From Scortum barcoo (taxonomy: Eukaryota; Chordata; Actinopteri; Centrarchiformes; Terapontidae): DNA of 64,000 bases. Numbering within the stretch: the first letter of the stretch is position 1; every line of letters begins with the position of its first letter. Under the pieces are notes generated by a model. The model was given only the letters and a program-made list of their open reading frames with translations. It did no database searches and was not told where the DNA came from. This document shows, one piece after another, positions 1 to 12,000 of this stretch. The stretch covers positions 6,854,884 to 6,918,883 of the forward strand of contig CM041541.1 in NCBI GenBank assembly GCA_023238725.1, given 5' to 3'. Position numbers and translations under genes: made by a program.

Positions 1-1167
1 GAAGTTTCAGTGAAAAAAAAATGATGATTCTAAATGGTCTTAAACTCTGAGAAATAGAAAATGGCTGTGAGTCAGAGCCACAAATTGCCAAAAATGTGAC
101 TGAATCTGGGAAAAAAAAAACAACAAAAAAAAAAAAACGCAGCCACGGGAGGAAAATGCAACAAGACAAACAATGAATAAATAAATAATTAAGTAAATAG
201 CTGGGGCTCGCTATCATTTCTGTGTTATTCCAGACGCAGAGAGACACAAGCCAGCATGATCAAAAGCAGCACATGTGGCACTGCCAACTGTGACCCATTG
301 GATTTAGCATCACTCATTAGCGGCGTCCGCTCTCATTAACCGACATCTGTATCTTAATTAAGAAAAAAAAAAAAGACAGGAATAGATGCAGGTGGCTGTC
401 CAGGCCGGCCACTTAAGCATCCAGGCAGCACTTCCTCTCACCTTTATTGGGATTTTAACAACTTTTATAAGGTACACGGGGCAGCGGGCAGCAGTCTGTT
501 TGGATTGCTAATAAGGCTGAGGATGAGGCTGCTGCACCGGCACGCCCGGGCTTTTTTACGGGAAGGTGACTTAAAAGCAAAACAGCAGAGTCTTCAGTTT
601 TGTTTGACGCTTTAACCCTCGAGACCCTGGAGTCTTTTAAATCTTTGACCTCGACCACACGATCCTGACTCCAGTAAATTCTGCCTACGACCTTGTAAAC
701 ACAAAGATCTGACCCAATGCAAATGCAGACTCCATGTACAAATCAGACTTAAACCTTCACTTCCACATGAGGCATTTCATTTTACGCAAACTATTAACAG
801 ATGTGTTTGTCTGTGGAGGGCTGATGAAGTTTTTGCAAATGTATTTTCTCTTTCCTCTTTGAAGAATGTTAAATAAATTTCCTTCCAGCTTTACTCCAAT
901 CTTCCCATCGCTGTGCATATGTATGCATGTAAATGTGTGCTTTCTTAAATGATAGCATCTCTGTCATTCGCGCAGACCTAAGTTTAAATAAGTGATCGTT
1001 TGCACGGGAAAGAGATAAAAACTGTTAACCAGACAATAACCTTTAAAATGACATTTGTTTTCATTAAATGTGACAGAACAGGTGCTGTAAATTCTTTGTA
1101 TCCGCAGCCGGTTAAATCCTTTTCATTGACGGCTGAGTGAAGGAGAAACTGCTGAAGGCCCTCTCAC

Positions 1168-1235
1168 TGCTAATTATCATTTTACCATTATTATCCATTA
1201 TGTATTAGCAATTACTTTTATTAATCAATTATGCA
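1168..1235. promoter_or_regulatory. TAAT/ATTA-rich block, candidate conserved element
   Basis: About 70 bases hold many homeodomain core words (TAATTATC, CCATTATTATCC, CAATTAC, TTAATCAATTATG) in an otherwise unique stretch. Such clusters are common in developmental enhancers around neural genes, but AT-rich DNA also makes them by chance. Regulatory function is inference only. Confidence 0.2.
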
Positions 1236-2081
1236 AGCAGTTGGCGATATAGCGAGGGAGAGCAGGTTGTGGCAGTGCCGCGGAGTGTAATTTGAATTTT
1301 AACATCCTCTCTCTGGCTGTTTCTTCAAATGGAAAGGCAAATTGCTTTTGTGACATTTACATTGGGCAGTTTGACCAGAGGAATTCAGAGTAAAGATGCA
1401 GAAGTCAGATGCGACACAGGTGTTGCGAGTGTTAATTGGTGACAAATCTAAAAGCCTGCAGCACAGTTTGTATTTGAACAGATGGGAGGACCATACCTCA
1501 GGTTTACAGGCGTTTACAGCAGCGAGTTACAAATATGATTTATCATGGCAATCACTCTAATGGGCAGTCATTTGTTATTTGGTTTACTGGCTCGTGTTTT
1601 TTCGTGTTTCATATTAAATAATATTATAAAGTCATATTTTACTGGAGTGCATGTCAACACGTGTCACACATGCACGGAAAACCAATTAACTGCTCCATCA
1701 AATGATACTCAGGTGATGTATGTGTCGTGCACAGCTGTAACCAAGGCCTTTTTGGGACTTTTTCTGAGGGGTCCCACACACATCTTAAACAAGTCATCAG
1801 TTTTCCAATGCCTGCACTTAATGGACTTCAAACTAAAGGAGATCACCGTTGTTTTGTAGCCATAACAAGAGCCTGTTTTTGTAACCATAAGGACATAGGT
1901 TACCTAACCCTGATAAAGGACTCATTTAATTGATTAATTTCCTGAACTCTGAAGTTGTTTTTGTGCCTAAACCTAAGAAAACTTATACTATAATGGGGTA
2001 AAATAAGAAAACCAGTTTTAACAGTGATTTGTGATGGCCATCCAGCTGATAAGGGACAGACAGGGACTCTTTGTGTCTCTC

Positions 2082-2130
2082 AAACACTATATTTGTCTCT
2101 ATATTTTTATATTAAACACTATATTTGTCT
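2082..2130. repeat. 17-bp direct repeat, two copies
   Basis: The word AAACACTATATTTGTCT occurs at 2082-2098 and again at 2114-2130, separated by 15 AT-rich bases. It looks like a small local duplication. No gene or element boundary coincides with it. Confidence 0.8.
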
Positions 2131-3876
2131 GTTAATTTAGTTTGCTCCTTCACTATGGGGGTGTGTGGGTTTGAATGCCGTTTTTAAAACTGTGAATGAG
2201 GCATGTTCAAGTTAAAATGGGGTGTTAGGTTGCTCTTAAAGGTGAAGGAACGATTGCAGTCATAGAAAATAAATAATGGTGAAGACGCTTTTGTTTGTTT
2301 ACGAGAAAACTCCACAGAGCAGCTTGAAGATGAGGGAGGGATCTCTTGAACACGGTGTCCTTCATAAATGTTGAATGCACACATACATCCACTCACCGCT
2401 GGAACCTTCATACTCCTTGCCTTACCGTACACCACAAAGGTCACCCAGCTTCCTGCTTTGTTTCTGTAAATGCACAATGAGTCATCAGTTAAAGTTTCAT
2501 TAATTTGCAGTGCTGGGCTGGATAAGCCTGCGGATCTATATGCAGCGTTAGTTTAAAAGTGAAGTTGGTTTCTTGAAAGACATGGTTTAAGTTTACAAAA
2601 TTGCATTTCATATTATGTATTATATATAAAAAGTTTCACAAATTTCTTAAACGTCAACCATCAAGCCAAGCAGCCCAACATCACTGCATTTACCAAAGCA
2701 GAGAGGAGGGCAGCTGATGAACTTAAAAGCCCGAGAGCTGAAATCATATTCCAATATACCAAAAATTAATTAGGTCGATATGTCATTACTAAGAAATGTG
2801 CTGTGGGACTAAACACAGGCTGCACTTGTTTAATTAGGCTCCATGAATATCTGATAACCTTGTCTGTTAAAAGATGGAGAAAGGCAGAGTGTTGTACAGC
2901 CGCCCTCGAATGCACCGTGGGGGGCTATTGTCATGCGTTGCACATCTTCCAGTACACCATCTGTTGGAATCATACACACCGCATACCACCAGTGGATAAA
3001 GCATCACTATCTCTGCCAGTGTTGTTGGCGCCACCTTAATACATGCAGCTGCAACATTGTCACGAATAAAGGCATCCATCAGATGGAAAAATGAGCATCT
3101 ATTTATGTATTATATGAAGTTTCTGTGTGTCCTATATCTTACACACACATAAGCTTGCTGTTGAGTGATACTCATCATATCTAGATGAGATTCTGGCTGT
3201 CTCAAAGCCATCACTCCTGGCTGGATCTGCATCCCCTCCTCCTCCCCTTTCCACTTCCTTTCCCCCTGCTGTACCACTCTATCGACATTCAGTCATCCTG
3301 ACTGATGCTTCAGTCACCTGGGATTAAAAATGAGGCAGAGGTGATAGATCACCTCTATTGTGAAGGATACAATTTTTAAAATGGCCCTACATATTGTAAA
3401 TGGCAAGCAAACCACAATAAAATATACTGTAAATTGAGAGGGGCTGAAGAGATTTAATGTTAAGTCAGCTTTTAGAAACAACTCCACAGTTTAAAAACTT
3501 ATTAATTTGACTTATGGTATATTGCAGGAGGCTATTACACGTTTCACAGTGAAATACACATACATAGAATTCTTACTTTAAAAGGGTAATGTCTAGACAG
3601 TCCTGCCATTCAGCTGGTGAATGCAACCTCCGAGTGAATGCAGTTTTCTGACTTTAAAACCACCCAGGACCTTTATCGCTTGTTACTTTGCCTCTTTTCA
3701 GCTTCTTTTTTTTTTTTTTACTGTGAACTGTCTAATAAAGCAAAAGTGCTATGAAAACGGTCTTTACAGAGACATTTATACTGAAATGCTCCAGGGCTTC
3801 AGGGTGTGATTTTCTCTGTGGGAGAACTTGTTGAAAATCAGTCTTTAAAAACTACTTTCTGGTGAGTTTTTAGAAC

Positions 3877-3888
3877 GGGGGGGGGGGG
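3877..3888. repeat. Poly-G tract
   Basis: A homopolymer of about 12 G lies in unique non-coding DNA. It is a simple repeat prone to length variation and to sequencing error. Confidence 0.85.
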
Positions 3889-6737
3889 CGTGTTTACATG
3901 GCCTTTCAAAAAATTAAATGCAATATCTTATCTTATGTCTTATCTATGAATTGGTTTAAATGAAAATGTATTATGAAATTGATGAGAACGTGAAATATCG
4001 CATGCAGCTGTTGCAGGGTGGTCTCTGCTTGGCCAGATAAAACATATTTAAGTTTTTACTGTTAAAAAAAATACGATTCAGCTGTTACTTAAGGTGGCTG
4101 AGGCAGGCAGGTTGAGCAATATGGTTGAAATCATCCGCTCAGTGAGGGTGAGCTAAATGCTAATGTCATGAAAACACACTCACAGTGACAATGAACATGT
4201 TCACCATCTTGCTTTATCATATTACTTTGCTTATTAGCCGAATACAGCATAAGCCTTGAAACCCGCTGCTTGAATAACAAATTTTCTTGGTTTCTACTGG
4301 AATTAAATCAGAATAATTAATTTGTACAACTGAAAAGTTAAAACACATTTCATATTATCATACAGTAACACTTATTTATCTAACTAACCTACATTTAAAG
4401 ATTTTGCGAAGGCCTGACGGTTGAGCTGCTGTGAGCTTCTTGCAAATGGCTGGCCTTTTTTCATTTGGTCTCTGGATAAAAGAAAGAATTCAGCATCTAA
4501 TTAAACCGAGAGTACAAATCAAAATCCATGTGTCTTTAAATGAACAATAACATAACCTACACCACATTTAATACTATACTACACATTTAAATGACTATAA
4601 AAGCTTAATAAATTTGTTGTATGAACAGAGCAGGAATAATACTGCACCCATATGCATATGTACATAAAAATGACACCTTTTCAAATATACCCATAATACA
4701 AATTTCACCCTTGTTTTGGATCCATGAGGTGATTTGCTGCCTTTTTTTTTCTTTTCTTCTTCTTTTATGTGTGGAAACAAACAAGCTCCCACCTCTTTAA
4801 GGAGACTCATCGTCATAAAGGCAAACTTGTGATGGGCAGATTTCTGGCACCGGCGACATGTGCCTCTGTTTACAGACATGAGTGTAATAGACCACTATGT
4901 CATTAACCAGGCCATTGAACTGGCTAATAATATGACTTACATGAGGGAGGCCAAACCGCTGGGTGCCGGTTGGGCTTTCTGTTGCTGTCAATTTCACACT
5001 GCGCGTTGTCAGCCACTGTCATTTCCTCCCTATACAGACCTGGGATATAGGTAATGTTTGCAGCACAAGTTAGTTTTTTTCCTCTCAAAAAAAAAAAAAA
5101 ACTCATTGGACTTGATTCAAATGCAAGATTGGGATGTTAGCTCCCCGAAAGGCAACACGTCGGTTTAGATTGACAGCTCGATGTAAATCCACAGAAATTA
5201 GCATACGCGACGTGGAATTCAATTTAAAGAATTATTCAAATTATACCTATGTTCTTTGATTGTCTGATTTGCAATTACCAACAATCCTTGCCAAAAAAAA
5301 AAAAAAAAACCTTCTTTCTGTGCTGCTCCTTTGACAGGCGGAGGAATTTGTGGGCTTATCGCTGCAGCTTTTGATTCTACATTAACGCAGCCGAGGCTGA
5401 GCCAGGAAATGCTCTCACATCCCTAAAAACGTCATCCTACTTAGTATCAAAGTCTTCTCCCCTAGTTTTGCTAATTGATTCCCAGAGGAGCTGGGCTGCA
5501 CGCTGGCATGGCATCAGAGATTACGAGGTGGGACGAGCTGCGCTTTCTGGTCTGGCGATTTGAACAATAAACATTTGCTCGTGTTAGCGGGAGGAAAACA
5601 AAAAAGTTAATCAAGGAGAGACAGTTTTCTCTCCTTACTTCTTCGGGAGGGGCTCAAAGGTGTACACGCCGCCTGATTCAAATCTACAACGCAATGACTG
5701 CCTGCTGATGCGCGGCTTTGATATCGGGTCATTCGATATTGCGACCTGAGACGCAAACACGGCCAATAATCACAGAGCGAGGGGGATGACAGACGAGGCT
5801 GCTATCACAACAATCCAGCCCCCAACATGCAACGCACGGAGGTTCGCCGGACGAGACGCGATAATAATTACTGAAGAAATCCAACAGAACGAACAAAGCC
5901 TGCCAGCCTGATGGGGCGATAAGGAATTACTGAAGTAATAAGAAAAGGCGAGATGAAGAGCTCGCCGAAGTAAACACCACGTCTCTTTCTTACAAATTTG
6001 CTTAAGGATTACAGCACGTTGGCGCGATTATGAAAATACTAATAACTAAATCACAATGCTATAGCACCTTCTATCTATGATTTATAGGTGCCTGAGGAGT
6101 CTGAAACTGAATAAACAAGGCTCAGCTCCCTCATGAGAAACATCAGGAGCTATTATCTTTGATTAAAGATTTTCTAAGCCTTTTCTTTTCCGGCTTAAGA
6201 GGACGGTTCCTCCGATTCTAAGCACTCTCAAATTGGATCAAATCAAAGAGCAAAACACACCATAGCGTCTGATTAAAAAATGTGTTTTGTGCTTGTATTG
6301 GAGCTTTTTTTTTTTTTTATTAAATCCAATATATTAATTAGAACTCAAAATTAATTTAATCCTTATCAAATCTCATGGCCCGGCTCTGGAGCTGCCAAAA
6401 TTGATATCATTAACTTCACATTTCATTTTCCTGTTTCACATGTAATTTAGCAGGCCATCTGGTAGTGTAAGGGGGGCGATCCAGGGAATCACTTGGCTCC
6501 CTGTCATACTTCAGATATACTACTTCTGGCTTTGAAGAGAATTAAGATTCTCAACACTCGGGGCAGGCGATATTGATAAATACCTCACGGCCACAGCGGT
6601 GCAATGTGCTCTGTTCAGGGGCGGAAGAAGTTCCCAGATACTTGACATGAGTGCAAATAACAGGACTACGATGTAAAAAAACAACTAAAATCCTGCATTA
6701 ATCCTGCATTACTACTCAAATTATTAAGAGTACACTG

Positions 6738-7725
6738 TGAGGATCATGTTCTTTGATTTCTCCAGTGCATTCAACACCATCCAGCCCATAACAACCTCCA
6801 GATCAACGCCAGTAAAACCAAGGAGCTGAGCTGGTGGTGGATTTCCGCAGGCGTAGCCACTTTCCGCCTTGCACCGGTGAGCATCCTGGGAATGGACATC
6901 GACACTGTGAAGTCCTACAAGTACCTGGGTGTTCACCTAAATGACAGTCCGGACTGGACAGACAACACAGATGTCCTTATCAAGAAGGTCAACAGCAGAC
7001 TGTTCCTGCTCAGGAGGCTGAGGTCTTTTCTCTGGAGTGCAGGGACCACTCCTCAGGACCTTTTATGACTCTGTGGTGTCATCAGCCATCTTTTATGGGA
7101 TAGTCTGCTGGGCCAGCAGCATCACGGACAGGGACAGGAGGAGAATGGACAGACTGGTGAGGAGGGCCAGCTCTGTCCTGGGATGCCCCCTGGACTCAGT
7201 GGAGGTGGTGGGAAACGGGAGGATGATGGCTAAGCTGTCATCCCTGTTAAACAACACGTCCCACCCTCTACAGGACACTCTGACAGCTCTGGGCAGCTCC
7301 TTCAGTGAGCGGCTGCTCCATCCACGCTGTGTGAAGGAGAGGTACCGCAGGTCCTTCCTGCCTGCTGCTGTCAGACTGTACAACAAACAAAATGCCCGCT
7401 AGTCTGCAGACAAATAAACAAATAAATAACTGACTAATAACTGGACTCTTGCTCAATACACTCCACTTAACTTCACTGTTCATTTCACTGTTTCACTGTT
7501 TTCCAGCACATCCTCTCTCTGTACTATGTACAGGTATAATTATAATTATAGTTATAATTATTTATTTTTAGATTTTTATGCTAAATATCTTATTTTCTTA
7601 TTTTTTATCTTACCCTATGTCTTGCATTTCCTACTATTTATTTTCCACTGTGTGTCTCGCTGCTGTTACACTGTGAATTTCCCTGCTGTGGAACTAATAA
7701 GGAAATCTGAATATGAATTTGAATG
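6738..7725 (+). mobile_element. Decayed L2/CR1-like non-LTR retrotransposon, 3' part
   Basis: This is a 5'-truncated LINE remnant. In order it carries a reverse transcriptase motif (FFDFSSAFNTIQ) near 6746-6784, a later RT segment (SILGMDIDTVKSYKYLGVHL) near 6880-6940, the thumb-like part (VNSRLFLLRRLRSF), and the C-terminal segment with YDSVVSSAIFYGIVCWASS and RRSFLPAAVRLYN ending at 7402. After the stop, about 320 bases of AT-rich 3' UTR end in a tail resembling fish L2 tails (GTGAATTTCCCTGCTGTGGA). The family call rests on recognised RT motifs and the tail. Rex1 or another CR1-group family is possible. Confidence 0.8.
6746..7402 (+). pseudogene. Broken LINE reverse transcriptase ORF
   Basis: The reading frame is interrupted at least three times. 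Near 6786-6793 the FNTIQP motif runs directly into NLQINASKTKEL in another frame, so the intervening catalytic palm, including the region of the FADD-type box, has been deleted. A frame change follows near 6830, where the expected VVDFRR segment resumes. Another lies near 7030-7045, where LRRLRSF changes frame into QGPLLRTFYDSVV. The final frame stays open from 7037 to 7402. No endonuclease domain is present. The element cannot be autonomous and is a fossil insertion. Confidence 0.8.
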
Positions 7726-8854
7726 ATGGATAAGCAATTGAATAAGCATGAATTAATAATGTATCAAAGTTAAGTAGCATTTTACTGATATAGCTGTTTA
7801 AATTGCAGCAATATGTTTAACTTCTATATGTACTGGTGATACTTAAATTCAGGGATTCCCAACTCAGAATCAGAATACAGAAATACAGAAATACAGACAC
7901 ATCAGAGCCCTCAGAAGTCTGAGATGCCCAAAATAACTCAAATGAAACAGGATGGTGAAAACTACTACAGATTTTTATGGAGAAAGGGGGCTAGCTGTGC
8001 CCCACCTGAATGCTGGGAAAGCTGTCCATTTGTGTCAAAAGAAGTGAAAGAAACATCTGAGTGCAAAACAGCAAAGACACCAAAGGTCCCACACCATTAT
8101 AAGAAAAATGTGTTCAGGTTCAAGTATTTGTCACATTCACAACAGTGAAGGATTCGGCAATGGCATTCTTTCTGCTCCGGCTCCCTCTAACAATGCTCTT
8201 ATAGTTTGTATTAAAAGAAAACCACACAACTGACAATAATACATAAGTGCAGACATTATAATACAGGAATAAAACACCGTATACTACAATAACATATGAT
8301 AGAAAATAGAATACAGAATATGTATAATATGAGCTGGAAAAATCCGAACCTAACAAAAGAAATGCATTTTACCAATTAGTGCACTGCTTAATTTCATCCA
8401 TTGTTTGTTGTTGTTTTAAAATTAAAAAAATTAATTTGCCTTCTAAAAAGGTTGGGAACCACACGTTTAGTCTGCAACAACAGTATTATAGTTGTTATAT
8501 TTAAAGGTATAAAGATTTTCACATAAATAAATATCTGTTCAGTCACTGTCTGTTGCAGAATGACGCAACACGACTGACCCACTGATGAGATTGGAGTGGA
8601 GACTTTCTTGGAAAAAGTGGTGCTTTAATAAGTCTTTTAGCACAACGGACTCGCTCTTCAACTCAGCTGTGAGTGAAGCAGCGAACCATTTTATACAGCC
8701 TCTTTTGTCGTGAGTCAACAGTTACTAATACTTACAGAGACAAGATCGATGAAGAAAATAAAAATGATGTGAGGTTGAAAAACACACCCGCAATTACTGA
8801 GTTTGACCACAGGTTTTGCGAAAGACAACTAAATAAAAATCTTTTGTAACTTTA
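7726..8854. other. Non-coding, no gene seen
   Basis: This is AT-rich sequence between the LINE tail and the next repeat fragment. A short run of repeated AATACAG units lies near 7873-7898. The 74-codon open frame at 7924-8148 shows no recognisable domain and is probably chance. Confidence 0.6.
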
Positions 8855-9030
8855 ATTTAAAATATTAATCTGTAAAGTAAACAGCTACAATCTCCTTCAG
8901 TTAAAAATTGTATATTTCCCTCTGAAATGTAAAAACTAAATAGTTGCATAAAACAGAAATAGTTGAAAAGCAGAATGCCTCAAAACTGTATTTAAATTGT
9001 ACAAGTACAGTATGTGAGTAAATGTACGGG
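8855..9030 (+). repeat. Fragment of teleost AGTAAAAGTACT-type repeat, copy 1
   Basis: The segment matches the end part of a repeat widespread in percomorph genomes. It has an AATCTGTAAAGTAAAC word, then TATTTCCCTCTGAAATGTA, then AATGCCTCAAAACTGTATTT, and near the end GTACAGTATGTGAGTAAATG. The full family is thought to be a short non-autonomous element whose ends read CAGTGGTGGAA and TTCCACCACTG. The identification is from recognised words, and the copy is clearly diverged. Confidence 0.6.
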
Positions 9031-12000
9031 TTCTGTGTTTGTGTGATATCGCAGCAATGTCAAGTGATTTTTTTATTCATAGCACATCACATGAACTCGG
9101 AGTGTCCAACATTTCCCATCATATCTGCCGCGCGTTCGGCACAGTGCAGCGCGGCGGCTCAAAGAAATGATCATTGGAGTGGATCCGCTGCGGGGAAATG
9201 GACTCCAGAAGGTCAGTGGGCAATGCTCGCGCCCCCGGCCAAAGGAGAAGGGGTGGATGGGATATCCCCCGCGTCCCGTCTGGCCCCGGTGAGATTACGA
9301 GCGATGTAATAGGATCGTCCATTTTCTGTAATAGAACACAGAAAGGCTAAGCCAAGGCTTGGGTCTCTTGCTTGCGCCCCAGATCACCACTGAGGCAACA
9401 AAAAAATATATATATAACTTCGTCTTTCCTTGCTCAGAGGAAAGGAAGCTTAGCTGCCTTTAGACATGAGGAAAGATACATAGTGGCTAAATGGGGCAAC
9501 GCTTCCAAGCCACAAAAATCCCTGCTGAGCCGTAATGAGAAGTGAATAGACTGCGATAGGGAAGGCTTTGGCTGGATTTATTTGTACAATGGCATAGTGT
9601 ATTTCATGTTGTTTAATTGGCTCATTTGCAAACTGATGATACACATTCAGAGATAATGGAGTGGTTGTATTGAAATGCGTGACACCGCTGCACTCAGTGA
9701 AAGCCTGGAGCCGGTACAAACGATGTCTCCTTTTTATTGACAGCTGAAACGTTGCCCTCCCGACGCAGGAAACAATCAGCCCGTTGTGTCTGACATGTTG
9801 ACAATAGATACTTTTTTGTGTAGTTTTATTTCTCGTGAAAAGATTAAAGGAGTAACGCATTCATTATTTCGATAATGCCATGTTTGTAGGTCTGCAGAAA
9901 TGTTGAGAGGCACGGGCCTTAATTTGGTCTCTTGTGGGTTTCCTCTTCCATCTTCGGCAAGTAATTTCTTTTCAGAGTTGCTCCCTTGGGTGTATCTCAG
10001 AAAAACCTTCAAAGGCGCCGAATTTGTATTGTCAATAGATGTTTTGTTTCAGCAGGGGAATGTTTTTCAGAGGCAATTCCATCTGAAAAGATTTATTGAT
10101 TGAATCATCCTGCTAAAGGGTGGCCCTCAGAAGCAAAAAAGATCCACTGCTCATGAGAATCTGATACCCGTGCTCCCACTCTCTTTCAACCTCCTTTTGC
10201 TCTTAAGAGAGGCTACTCCAGGTTAAACTGAGTTTGGCCAACTGTCACCCGTCTGCCGAGTTGCTATAGCGACTGCATTTCATTCTTCAAACAAGATGCA
10301 CTGAAGTTGGAGGAGTCGGATTCTCAGAGCTTCCCGAGGCACCACGAGAGGACAAAACGCTCTGAAAGAACCAGGCTGCGAAATAAATAAAAAAAAAAAA
10401 AACACACAAAGACAAGGCTTTCACATGATTTCACTTCTGCAAGTCAGTTATCAAAACAGATAAACACCGTCGTCTGTTCCCTATCCCGAGGCCTGGAGTA
10501 GTAACCATCTGTTCTGACAATTTCCCAGAGAGCAACATTTGAATTTCTCCTTAATGAATGCTCAGACACTGCAAGTATAGTCTGCCACTGCGGTGCTGTG
10601 GTCGGGGGATGTTAATGAAACCTGAGGAGGGTGCAGGGAAAAAAAAAAAAAAAAAAGAAAGTTGACAGCTACATTAGCCACATCTAATCCATTCAATTCC
10701 CATTATTTCAAACAATGGGAGGCATAAACAATGCATCCCCATCCGGCAAGTGTTTCCTGCAGCTAAAAGCTATTTGATGGTGAACTTCTGGAGGGGGAGA
10801 TTGACCGTGGGGGACGCCGGGGGAAAAGGTAATGAACACAGACTAGGTAGGGACAAAAGAGAAGTTCTTAAAAAAAAGAGGAGGGGGCGGCTCTTTGAAA
10901 GCCCAAATGTGTGTTTGTCCTCGAGCGGACAAGCCGGCTGCCGTCACCTGGCAACCGTGCCACATCTCGAACTTGGTTGCACTTACCTCTTTTATAGATC
11001 AATTATCTTATCGTAACATCGAGCACCTGCCTATAGACTCGTTAAAAAAAAAAAACAACCTGGCTCCTGTAGCTTTAAAGGCCCTGCAGCGAGTGGAAAA
11101 GTGCATCCCTCTGAGTACAGTATGCAAAAAGAAAAGTCATGCTCCAGTCCACAGTGGTGCATAATGCATCAGTAAATCGAATCTCCCACTCTAAGTCAGA
11201 CGGCCACTCTTCAATGTCCGGCTGGTTGACTCCCCCTCGCCCACTCAGTCTGAGCTCTCTGTAGCCTTTGCGCCAACACAATTGGCCTCTGTAATTAAAA
11301 AAAGAAGCCGCTGTCAGTAATTGCCGCGCTGTACATTCGTCTCGGCTGCGTACATTTTACAAATGAGACGTCCAACTTTTACACAAGCTTGTTAGAGATC
11401 GTTGCCGTTGGATGTCATGAATTTGTTTTCTATTCATGTGGACAGCTCCTGTGGTATATTAAGGCAAATATATTCTTTCTTTGGGTTTATCAGGACTAAC
11501 TGTTCTGTACTTTTGTCCTCGTGTTGCGCACGCTGAGTTGATGTTGATATGAGGAAAAAGTTCCCTCGGTCGATCAGACGGCACATCTGTAACTCCTGAA
11601 TTAAAAATTTTGTAAGCTGCCGTTCAAAGTTGCAATGCTTAATTTCACTTCCTGTTGAGAGGCACCTGTGGCTTCTGGTGGTTCAGTAACAGCAGGCGCT
11701 TTTTTTTTTTTGTAAGCTCCACAGCTCTGTTCGAAATGACACATGAGGGGCAGCAAACACACCTTGAGCTGCTACTCTTGTTAGAGGAGCGACTGAGGAA
11801 GAGCAACCAGTGTCTGTTTACAGCGCGCACAAACAAACTGTGAGCTCTGAGGATTCGGCGTGTTGCATGATTTCGGGGAGGAAGGCAAAGGAAGACGTTC
11901 AGCAGTGATGTCTGACACACAGAGTCGCGATCTGAGGCGGCTTTGTTCGGTCGCTATGTCGCACTTTTTAATGAGAGGCTGTCAAAATATACGCAGCAAG

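Larger units (their letters stand above)
1..6735. other. Non-coding sequence downstream of ncam2
   Basis: No coding region is supported here. Open frames are short, start at random methionines and have no recognisable domain. The sequence is AT-rich and mostly unique, with oligo-A and oligo-T tracts (near 110-137, 361-374, 5088-5101, 5294-5310 and 6306-6319) and a G run at about 3877-3888. Blocks rich in TAAT/ATTA words occur at 1168-1235 and about 6315-6420. The stretch at 5640-6130 is richer in CpG than its surroundings and has no visible repeat. It may be a regulatory or conserved element, but that cannot be judged without alignment. Confidence 0.7.
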
